Source: Actinomycetota bacterium (lineage in GTDB: Bacteria > Actinomycetota > Actinomycetes > S36-B12 > UBA5976). From it: a DNA stretch of 10,318 bases. This document shows positions 1 to 5,100 of this stretch, piece after piece. Position 1 is the first letter of the stretch. Each line of letters begins with the position of its first letter. The stretch lies in contig CANKTT010000045.1 of assembly GCA_947486505.1 (NCBI GenBank), positions 1-10,318 of the forward strand, read 5' to 3'. The notes below the pieces were generated by a model, which worked only from the letters and a program-made list of their open reading frames with translations, had not been told where the DNA came from and did not search any database. Both the position numbers and the translations under genes were made by a program.

Positions 1-279
1 AAAATCTAAATCAGACTAATGATATACATCTACAGCATGCTATTAATAACCCAGGGTCAAACAAGAATCAGTAAGTACTTGTGCCGAATGGGGCTTAGCT
101 TGTCTAGAGTCGCCCCCCTGGCACTACGCTAGGACTCTTGACTTCCAATAGCCTTGATGTCAACACAATGTCAACATGACACCTATTTCTACCGATGTGC
201 AGACGTATCTACAAAGTCACAAAACCCAATAAGAAGATGGATAGAAACATATACCCGAATCTAGGCATATCGATATCAG
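1..279. other. Non-coding leader of the accessory region
   Basis: I see no convincing gene here. There is a GC hairpin, GGGGC at 90-94 with GCCCC at 112-116, whose interior (TTAGCT..TCTAGAG) resembles a tRNA D-arm. The following bases cannot form an anticodon stem, so no functional tRNA is called. A direct repeat ATGTCAACA occurs at 157-165 and 168-176, that is, with an 11-bp period (one helical turn). Read on the - strand each copy contains TTGACA. The stretch has no long open frame and ends at the tRNA-Met-like remnant, which fits decayed DNA at the edge of an island. Confidence 0.5.
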
Positions 280-318
280 ACGTTCTCATAATCCGTGGGT
301 CGTCGGTTCGAGCCCAAC
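280..318 (+). pseudogene. Degenerate 3' part of a tRNA-Met (CAU)
   Basis: The stretch reads as anticodon arm, variable loop and T-arm of an elongator tRNA-Met. The anticodon loop CTCATAA is at 284-290 (anticodon CAT), the 3' half of the anticodon stem TCCGT at 291-295, and the T-loop TTCGAGC at 307-313 between GTCGG and CCAAC. Only three of five anticodon-stem pairs and four of five T-stem pairs remain. No D-arm precedes it and no acceptor stem or CCA follows, so it cannot be a working tRNA. It is most simply an attachment-site scar left by an element that inserted in a tRNA gene. A full tRNA-Met is expected elsewhere in the genome. Confidence 0.6.
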
Positions 319-389
319 CCGCTGAAACTTGAAACCTGTTTATTGCCCTATCGGCAGGTGTTCAACTTGACGGAAACAATACCCCAGGC

Positions 390-417
390 TTGGTAGCGGA
401 TTGATCGAGCGTAAGTT
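390..417 (+). promoter_or_regulatory. Candidate leaderless promoter of the deacetylase gene
   Basis: TAAGTT at 412-417 matches the actinobacterial -10 pattern TANNNT and is followed by exactly six bases and then the ATG at 424, so transcription could begin at the start codon. TTGGTA at 390-395, 16 bases upstream, is a fair -35. The gene lacks a Shine-Dalgarno sequence, which agrees with a leaderless mRNA. The same TAAGTT-N6-ATG arrangement precedes gltA. This is inference from spacing only. Confidence 0.4.
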
Positions 418-423
418 CATGTT

Positions 424-1449
424 ATGCAGCGACGAAAGTTCTTAACAAGCTTGGGACTTGCCGCTTGTCTTCCGATTTTGAGCCAAATGCCATCCGCATC
501 GGCCAGCACGCTACCCGTAACTCAGGGTTCAGCCCGCTTGATTAAGACCGCCAACTTAATGAGGCGAAGGATTTTTCGACTTCCAACCTCGACTCAGCGA
601 CGTATGGCATGGACTATCGATGATGGCACCGATGCCCAGGCAATTCGCGATTATCTTGAGTTCGCAAAGAAATACAGCGTGAGACTCACTTTCTTTGTCT
701 ATTCAGATATGGATGGCTGGAAGGCGAATGCGCGCCTGATGAAACCCATGATTGAGTCAGGACAGATTCAAATTGGAAATCACACAGCATCGCATCTGGA
801 CCTGACGAAGTTAACTTCTGCGCAGATAAAGAGAGAATTGTTAAAATGTCACAAATTTATTGTGAAGACTTATGGAATTGATCCACGCCCCTATTTTCGT
901 CCGCCTTATGGCGCATGTAACTCAACTGTTATAGCGGCAGCGACTGAAATTGGGTACACCTCTCCAATGATGTGGTCTGGCACTCTTGCCAACGCATCTC
1001 CCAAGTCAACGGCCGAAGTTTGGGATTTTGCAAAGCAATACGTCCAAAATGAAATCATCTTGCTCGGGCATGCAAATAACAAGCTAACGTCTCCGTTACT
1101 CAAACCCATTCTTGATCTTGCCCGAAAAAGAAAATTGAAGCTCGTTACATTAAATGATGTCTACGCACCTGCACCACTTCCCCCTGCTGCTGTGTCGGCA
1201 GTTCCAGGTGACGGTACTGCGCACCTCAAATGGAAATCTGTCGTCAACGCACAAAGTTACACAGTCACAGTTTTTCCTAGCAAAGTGAAGTTCGAAGTGA
1301 AAGCACCGCAACATGATTTGGAAATATCCAGATTAACAAATGGCACAAAGTACCGATTTACGGTGATTGCGCATGTGTTCGGAAATGCAAGCGTGCAAAG
1401 TCAGCCATCGGCTTGGGTGACACCACGGGCTTTAGTGCCTGCTACTTGA
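424..1449 (+). CDS. Exported polysaccharide deacetylase (NodB domain) with C-terminal fibronectin type III domain
   Basis: The 341-residue protein begins with a twin-arginine signal (RRKFLTS at 3-9, hydrophobic stretch, likely cleavage after the ASA near residue 27), so it is probably exported folded by Tat. Residues 60-245 form a carbohydrate esterase 4 / NodB fold: TIDDG at 64-68 (the usual TFDDG with I for F), the metal-binding HTASH at 120-124, RPPYG at 159-163 and a final LLGH with H216. The usual DxxDW-type fourth motif is not obvious; the matching stretch is MMWSGTLAN. Residues 251-338 look like a fibronectin III domain, common in actinobacterial extracellular glycan enzymes. Such enzymes remove N- or O-acetyl groups from peptidoglycan, chitin or exopolysaccharide; the substrate cannot be read here. 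The start has no ribosome binding site. The gene lies between two tRNA-like scars with the RTX gene, suggesting acquired surface functions. Confidence 0.85.
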   Translation: MQRRKFLTSLGLAACLPILSQMPSASASTLPVTQGSARLIKTANLMRRRIFRLPTSTQRRMAWTIDDGTDAQAIRDYLEFAKKYSVRLTFFVYSDMDGWKANARLMKPMIESGQIQIGNHTASHLDLTKLTSAQIKRELLKCHKFIVKTYGIDPRPYFRPPYGACNSTVIAAATEIGYTSPMMWSGTLANASPKSTAEVWDFAKQYVQNEIILLGHANNKLTSPLLKPILDLARKRKLKLVTLNDVYAPAPLPPAAVSAVPGDGTAHLKWKSVVNAQSYTVTVFPSKVKFEVKAPQHDLEISRLTNGTKYRFTVIAHVFGNASVQSQPSAWVTPRALVPAT

Positions 1450-1578
1450 TCATACGTTGCTTCAATTCCGGGAACTTCTCAAAAACCAATGAAAACAAGG
1501 ATTACTAACCAACTTCTTCTTCGACCGTGCACTTTGTCCCGAAATGTATCATGATGTTGTTTATAGGGAGCCGGTTGC

Positions 1579-1585
1579 AGGGAGG
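1579..1585 (+). promoter_or_regulatory. Strong ribosome binding site of the RTX gene
   Basis: AGGGAGG lies five bases before the ATG at 1591 and fixes the start of the RTX-repeat protein. It is the clearest Shine-Dalgarno sequence in the left half of the window. The 141-base spacer before it has no convincing promoter; a TTGTCC and a TTTATA are too far apart to pair well. Confidence 0.7.
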
Positions 1586-1590
1586 CCGTC

Positions 1591-2940
1591 ATGACTTTAA
1601 GCAAAATCGTTAGCTATCAGCGCATGGTTGTGAGTTCTTGTGTACTTCTTGGGTCGGGACTTCTTCTAACTAGTCCAGCTATGGCAGCTTCCAGTTTGTG
1701 TAATGGCAGTCCAGTGAGCATCTCGTCATCTGCTCGCGTTATTAAAGGCACTAGTGGCAATGATGTCATTTTGGTGCGTGGAAGTGGCAATCACATCGTA
1801 AATGCTGGTGCCGGCGATGACCTAATCTGCAGCGGAGGCAGTTCCGATGTTATTAACGGCGGAGCAGGAAACGATGTCATCACTTCAGGTGCAGGCAACG
1901 ATATTGTTGACGCCGGAGCTGGCAATGATGTTATAAATGCTGGCAATGGTAACGACGTTGTTAAGGCAGGCACAGGCAATGACACTGTGGACGCAGGCAC
2001 AGGCAACGATTCGGTCAAGGGTGCGTCAGGTGATGACTCAATTAACGGTGGCACTGGTAACGATCAATTAAGTGGTGAAAATGGCGCCGATGTAATCTGG
2101 GGTAAGGCAGGAAATGATTCGCTATCTGGTGGCGCAGGAAATGATTCTTTGCAAGGTGGCTCGGGCAGAGATACTTTGACACCCGGTGCTGGTACTAACA
2201 CCTGCGCAATGGATCGACCTGATCAAGTCGTCGGCAGCTGTTCAGTTGACGATGAAATGCCACAAGTAACCAACATCTCACTTATGAATTCGGTGACCGC
2301 TGGAACTCGAGCGACTTTCCTTTGGAGCGCTACCGATACCACTGGCGTTAGCTACACCGATTTCCGATTTGGTGGACCGAGCGGCTGGGTGACCAATTGG
2401 TGCGGTTTTGTTACTGAAGGAAATCTAATTTCAGGTAACGCCCAACAAGGAAATTATGCTGTGACTTGCGACATTCCAGAAACGGCAGTCAACACCACCT
2501 ACACCGTTTTTATCAATGCAGTAGATTTCTTTGGGAATAACAATTATGGAGCCAGTGCTGATTTCACAGTTACCGGAGGGGTTGCTGATGACGCTGAACC
2601 ATTAGTTAATTCTGTCGAAGCATCTTCTAACAATTTGGAACAAGGGGGCAATTTCACAGTCACATATCGAGCCACCGATGATTCAGGTGTTGCATTCGTT
2701 TACGGCTACTTTGCCCACGATGGCAATGGCTTTGCTGGCGCTCAGGGCATTTGGATAGCACCAGGCATAGTTGGTGGCGAGCGCGTTAGTGGCGATGAAA
2801 AAGATGGAATTTGGCAGCAATCCTTTGCAGTCAGTGATTTTGCACCAGCGGGAACCTACACACTTTACGTAGGCAGAGCTGACAAATATGGAAACAGGAA
2901 TTTCGCTCAATCTGATTTGCGAATAACAATCTCGCCTTGA
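1591..2940 (+). CDS. Secreted RTX-type calcium-binding repeat protein with two Ig-like C-terminal domains
   Basis: The 449-residue protein has a Sec signal peptide (hydrophobic core about 13-28, cleavage near PAMA-AS at 30-33). Residues 53-196 are sixteen back-to-back nonapeptides of the form GGxGNDxhx with no insertion, the hemolysin-type calcium-binding beta-roll. Paired cysteines (C37/C80, C205/C217, C271/C293) suggest disulphides outside the cell. Two beta-sandwich-like domains follow, about 223-329 and 331-449. They share [16 protein letters not shown], a DxFGN/DKYGN turn and a closing FTV/RITI strand. There is no C-terminal type I secretion signal, as expected with an N-terminal Sec peptide. 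The role is probably calcium-dependent surface structure or adhesion; no enzyme motif is visible. The last 144 coding bases recur at about 92% identity at 4028-4171. Function beyond calcium binding is unknown. Confidence 0.85.
   Translation: MTLSKIVSYQRMVVSSCVLLGSGLLLTSPAMAASSLCNGSPVSISSSARVIKGTSGNDVILVRGSGNHIVNAGAGDDLICSGGSSDVINGGAGNDVITSGAGNDIVDAGAGNDVINAGNGNDVVKAGTGNDTVDAGTGNDSVKGASGDDSINGGTGNDQLSGENGADVIWGKAGNDSLSGGAGNDSLQGGSGRDTLTPGAGTNTCAMDRPDQVVGSCSVDDEMPQVTNISLMNSVTAGTRATFLWSATDTTGVSYTDFRFGGPSGWVTNWCGFVTEGNLISGNAQQGNYAVTCDIPETAVNTTYTVFINAVDFFGNNNYGASADFTVTGGVADDAEPLVNSVEASSNNLEQGGNFTVTYRATDDSGVAFVYGYFAHDGNGFAGAQGIWIAPGIVGGERVSGDEKDGIWQQSFAVSDFAPAGTYTLYVGRADKYGNRNFAQSDLRITISP
1747..2178 (+). 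repeat. RTX nonapeptide coding array, 16 units of 27 bp
   Basis: Sixteen 27-bp units encode residues 53-196 of the RTX protein in a single unbroken register. Central units are the most regular ([18 protein letters not shown]), while the outer ones drift (SSDVI, GADVI, SGRDTL). The DNA is less alike than the protein, since codons for the Gly-Asn-Asp core vary. This suggests an old array under selection rather than recent slippage. Confidence 0.85.
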
Positions 2941-2965
2941 TTCATTGTCCCTTGCGCGATCACGA

Positions 2966-2987
2966 GGGTCTTCGGTTCGAGCCCGAC
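2966..2987 (+). repeat. tRNA T-arm-like direct repeat, partner of 297-318
   Basis: This 22-base stretch matches 297-318 at 20 positions, differing at 2971 (T for G) and 2985 (G for A). It contains GGTTCGAGCCC, the core of a tRNA T-arm: stem TTCGG/CCGAC with four of five pairs and loop TTCGAGC at 2976-2982. It starts 26 bases after the RTX stop codon. Together with 297-318 it brackets a 2.6-kb segment carrying exactly two genes, as attL/attR remnants would. No anticodon arm is recognisable on its 5' side. Confidence 0.55.
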
Positions 2988-3069
2988 GCGTAACTTGTCT
3001 CTAATCATCTAGCTCTTCAACTAGAACGATATTCTCTGAATTCGAGGAATAAGACTTGGCTATTGAATT

Positions 3070-3091
3070 AGTTTTAGTCGAAATTAAAACT
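3070..3091 (-). terminator. Weak hairpin at the end of the methyltransferase gene
   Basis: AGTTTTA at 3070-3076 pairs with TAAAACT at 3085-3091 around an eight-base loop, overlapping the methyltransferase stop codon. The stem is nearly all A-T and no clean T-run follows on the - strand, so it is at best a weak terminator. Confidence 0.25.
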
Positions 3092-3755
3092 CAAGCTTCT
3101 TGAAGACAGCTAAGTATGCCGGATGGATCGGCCATACCTTGGTGAGAATGGCTGGGAAATGCGGAAGGTAAGAATCTCGCAAAGTTTCAAATCCCTGGGC
3201 CTCAAATAATTTGCGCACACTCTTCCCTGACGGTCTATAAATGTGTGTTGGATCCGAGTCATATAGTTTGGAGTACTCCCAGCGAGTTAACCAATTCGAA
3301 ATTGTCGGCATATGAACCAGAACAATGGCTCCCGCTTTAGCCGAATTGCTAATTGACTGGATTCCGGCTTCTGGGTTTGATAAATGTTCAATGATGTTAA
3401 TCGCCAAAATCAAATCAAATTGCTGAGAAAAAGGGCTTGGATCATGAACATCACCCTGCTTGAAAAATCTTTCAGGCTTTCTTTCCGCTGCAACTTCAAC
3501 TGCGTGATGTGCAATGTCGACCCCGCATAGGGTTTGAGCACCTTCGAATGCATCCAAAAGCCAACCATAGCCACATCCAACATCGAGTACATCAGATTGG
3601 GAAAGAATGTTGGTGCTGTACCTGGCGTATGAATTGAAAAGTATCTTGTCACGCCATTTATCGAAAACTGTTTGTTGCGGTTTACCTTCACTTGATACTG
3701 CGCCGTAGAGTTTCGAAAAATACTCGTGACCAGCGATTACGCGACTTTCATCCAT
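3084..3755 (-). CDS. Class I SAM-dependent methyltransferase
   Basis: The 223-residue protein shows the Rossmann methyltransferase signature: motif I DVGCGYG at 58-64 for SAM binding, an acidic strand end VD at 79-80 for the ribose, GD at 101-102, and FDLILAINIIEHL at 113-125 (motif IV with the Methyltransf_11/23-like EHL). The second half carries HMP at 148-150, an HIYRP segment at 171-175 and SVRKLFEAQGFE at 179-190, a common C-terminal pattern in methyltransferases near sugar or lipid biosynthesis genes. No membrane segment or signal is present, so it acts in the cytoplasm. The substrate is unknown. The ATG is fixed by an in-frame TGA four codons upstream; no good ribosome binding site is seen. 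It runs against the flanking RTX sequences and stands alone between an intact and a broken RTX locus, which suggests it belongs to the accessory region. Confidence 0.8.
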   Translation of the reverse strand: MDESRVIAGHEYFSKLYGAVSSEGKPQQTVFDKWRDKILFNSYARYSTNILSQSDVLDVGCGYGWLLDAFEGAQTLCGVDIAHHAVEVAAERKPERFFKQGDVHDPSPFSQQFDLILAINIIEHLSNPEAGIQSISNSAKAGAIVLVHMPTISNWLTRWEYSKLYDSDPTHIYRPSGKSVRKLFEAQGFETLRDSYLPHFPAILTKVWPIHPAYLAVFKKLEF

Positions 3756-3864
3756 CCGAACGCATCATTCTTTCAATCAAAGTTAAGGATATCGAACCGT
3801 TTTAGGAACGTTAAAGCAAATTAACACCTTATTAACTGCGCCACAGGTATCTAATAGTCCGCGA

Positions 3865-4010
3865 GTCGTCAATTGCACCAAGGCCGCTGATTACATCGTT
3901 GCCACCAAGGCCGCTGATTACAACGGCTTTTGATGTTCCCTTTAGGTTGTCTTCCAGCGGAGTCAATAACCGTACAAATCTTGTCATTAAATGCTTTAGG
4001 GGCAACTTTC
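3865..4010 (-). pseudogene. Broken RTX-repeat gene fragment, - strand
   Basis: Read on the - strand, 3942 to 3865 encodes KGTSKAVVISGLGGNDVISG followed by LGAIDD. This is the [13 protein letters not shown] entry and about two nonapeptides of an RTX array, with a 27-bp DNA repeat (GTAATCAGCGGCCTTGGTG twice). Upstream, about 4010-3943, the reading continues only in another frame (FNDKICTVIDSAG), which looks like the N-terminal cysteine segment of such proteins, so a frameshift lies near 3943. The array stops after the second unit. No start, signal peptide or C-terminal part remains. It is a remnant of a second RTX gene of opposite orientation to the intact one. Confidence 0.65.
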
Positions 4011-4027
4011 GCTTGGCTGCTTGGGGA

Positions 4028-4177
4028 GATGAAAAAGATGGAGTTTGGCAGCAATCCTTTGCAGTCAGTGATTTTGCACCAACTGGAACCTACACACTTT
4101 ACGTAGGCAGAGCTGACAAATATGGAAATCAGAGTTTCACCCAGTCTGATGTGCGAATAACAATCTCGCCTCGATAG
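4028..4177 (+). pseudogene. 3' end remnant of an RTX-type gene
   Basis: Bases 4028-4171 align without gaps to 2794-2937 of the intact RTX gene with 11 mismatches counted by hand, about 92% identity. The encoded [18 protein letters not shown] and the following [14 protein letters not shown] are nearly unchanged. The stop shifts by one codon (CGA TAG in place of TGA). The open frame can be extended upstream to an ATG at 3899, but that part has no resemblance to RTX proteins and runs through antisense RTX repeats, so a real 92-residue gene is unlikely. Upstream identity ends sharply at 4028, which marks a recombination or deletion point. Confidence 0.75.
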
Positions 4178-4302
4178 GTTTTTTCAAGAAAGCCTCAAGA
4201 ATACGACCTAACTCAACCCGGTCAAAGGTCTTTGTTCTGGTAAGTTCACTACTTTTATAGATAATCTGCAAGGAAGATTCTCTAGGTAGGCAGCGCTAAT
4301 TT
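4178..4302. other. Spacer between accessory and core regions
   Basis: I find no gene, tRNA or strong hairpin here. It separates the RTX remnant from the conserved DUF3117 gene and so marks roughly where the accessory region ends. Confidence 0.4.
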
Positions 4303-4332
4303 ATGCCGAAAAAGTAATTACTTTTTAGGCAT
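4303..4332 (-). terminator. Near-perfect 30-bp palindrome over the DUF3117 stop codon
   Basis: ATGCC at 4303-4307 and GGCAT at 4328-4332 enclose AAAAAGTAATTACTTTTT, giving a 30-bp inverted repeat with a single mismatched pair (4308/4327). Outer bases AGCGC (4292-4296) and GCGCT (4334-4338) could extend it. The last codons and the stop of the DUF3117 gene lie inside it. It probably acts as a terminator for that gene, possibly in both directions, but the T-run sits inside the stem, so the mechanism is uncertain. Confidence 0.45.
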
Positions 4333-4500
4333 TGCGCTTACTGTGTCTTTTAAGACAGCGCCAAGGTCTTTAACTTCTTGAGCATTAAGTTCCACTACCA
4401 AGCGTCCGCCACCTTCAAGTGGCACTCGAAGAACATAGCCGCGACCTTCTTTTGGGCATTCCATTGGGCCGTCGCCAGTGCGTGGCTTCATAGCTGCCAT
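4318..4500 (-). CDS. DUF3117 family small protein
   Basis: The 60-residue product reads MAAMKPRTGDGPMECPKEGR, then a run rich in Gly and Val with VPLEGGGRLVVEL, and ends MPKK. This is a clear match to the actinobacterial DUF3117 family (usual length about 55-60, nearly invariant MAAMKPRTGDGP start). Its function is not established. A GTG three codons upstream would give a 63-residue form, but that GTG lies inside the ribosome binding site GGAAGG (4509-4514), which sits eight bases before the ATG at 4500, so the shorter start is preferred. It is transcribed alone, with its own promoter-like sequence and a hairpin over the stop codon. In mycobacteria and streptomycetes DUF3117 genes lie a few genes from dapE, as here. 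Confidence 0.9.
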   Translation of the reverse strand: MAAMKPRTGDGPMECPKEGRGYVLRVPLEGGGRLVVELNAQEVKDLGAVLKDTVSAMPKK

Positions 4501-4535
4501 TTTGGTCACCTTCCGATAAGTTCCGAGACTGCGCT

Positions 4536-4554
4536 CTTATATACCTTTATTATC
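4536..4554 (-). promoter_or_regulatory. Candidate -10 elements for the DUF3117 gene
   Basis: On the - strand GATAAT (4549-4554) and TATATAAG (4536-4543) lie 36-54 bases before the start codon, in a spacer that holds nothing else. Either could be a -10 box; no convincing -35 is seen for either. A transcript from here would carry the GGAAGG ribosome binding site. Confidence 0.4.
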
Positions 4555-4593
4555 CCTTAAAAACAGGCGGTAACGAAATCCGGACAATGCTAG

Positions 4594-4619
4594 AAAAACC
4601 TTGCAAACAATGGGTTTTT
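4594..4619 (-). terminator. Hairpin after the dapE-SRPBCC operon
   Basis: AAAAACC at 4594-4600 pairs with GGTTTTT at 4613-4619 around a 12-base loop. On the - strand it lies 34 bases past the stop of the SRPBCC gene and ends in a run of five T, so it could terminate that operon. The stem is A-T rich and weak. Confidence 0.4.
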
Positions 4620-4653
4620 TTAGGCAAAAACCGTACTGGAATCTAGTAAGAGA

Positions 4654-5100
4654 TTAAAGCTTGCCTTGCTCAACAAGATCTGCAAACTTTTCCAATGACT
4701 TTCGAACACCAAACACAAAACCAGGCTTCACTAAAGTGAATCCGACTTTGCCCAATAGGCCAAGCGGTAGGTCTAAGTCTTCGCTCCAAATGAACTTTGA
4801 GGTAGTTTCGCTGGTTGCTACCACTTTGAATGTGCCAGTGCCCTTAACGACTTTGCCAGTGTGATTGACATCGCAAAGATTTGGTGGCTGCCAAGCAGTG
4901 ACCTCCATGGTGTCCAAAAATCCAATTCGCCACACTCCAGTGAAGGCTTCAATCTTGCCACCAACACCAGTGCCATCACCATCAACTGGCCAAACTTTCG
5001 TTCCCAGCATCCACTGACTTTGAGCTTGCCAATTGGTTATAGCATCCCAAACTTTTTGTGCCGGCGCCTGAATTGCTACCTCTAGTTCAATGTGTTCCAT
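4654..5100 (-). CDS. SRPBCC (START/polyketide cyclase-like) superfamily protein
   Basis: The 148-residue protein opens with [20 protein letters not shown], the typical first strand and helix of the SRPBCC fold (strand, then AP..VWDAI.NW). Later strands contain KIEAFTGVWR (49-58), TMEVTAWQPP (64-73) and TFKVV..TSKFIWSEDLDLP (90-112), and it ends with a long amphipathic helix (132-148, GVRKSLEKFADLVEQG). This is a small cytoplasmic helix-grip protein with a hydrophobic pocket; ligand or reaction is unknown. The start chosen overlaps the dapE stop by one base (TAATG), with AAAGGG three bases before it. A TTG five codons upstream is possible but less likely. The overlap implies translational coupling to dapE, so it is made together with a diaminopimelate enzyme. 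The fold is clear, the function is not. Confidence 0.8.
   Translation of the reverse strand: MEHIELEVAIQAPAQKVWDAITNWQAQSQWMLGTKVWPVDGDGTGVGGKIEAFTGVWRIGFLDTMEVTAWQPPNLCDVNHTGKVVKGTGTFKVVATSETTSKFIWSEDLDLPLGLLGKVGFTLVKPGFVFGVRKSLEKFADLVEQGKL

Noticed and set aside
280..322. Functional tRNA-Met gene
   Set aside because: There is no D-arm or acceptor stem, and the anticodon stem has lost two of its five pairs.
1530..1570. Promoter for the RTX gene
   Set aside because: TTGTCC and TTTATA are about 20 or more bases apart and neither is a good match, so I could not support a call.
1791..2054. 87-residue - strand frame rich in Pro, Ala and Ser
   Set aside because: It is the antisense of the RTX nonapeptide repeats; periodic coding DNA opens the opposite frame.
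1747..2178. CRISPR-like array
   Set aside because: The 27-bp periodicity has no constant repeats with unique spacers and encodes in-frame calcium-binding nonapeptides.
3410..3691. 93-residue - strand frame inside the methyltransferase
   Set aside because: It is an out-of-frame shadow of a gene with clear methyltransferase motifs.
3899..4177. Intact 92-residue + strand gene
   Set aside because: Its first 40 residues are antisense to degraded RTX repeats and resemble nothing; only the 3' part is homologous to a known coding region.
1..4300. Integrase, transposase or toxin-antitoxin genes in the accessory region
   Set aside because: No frame of suitable length or motif is present on either strand; mobility is inferred only from tRNA-like scars and RTX fragments.
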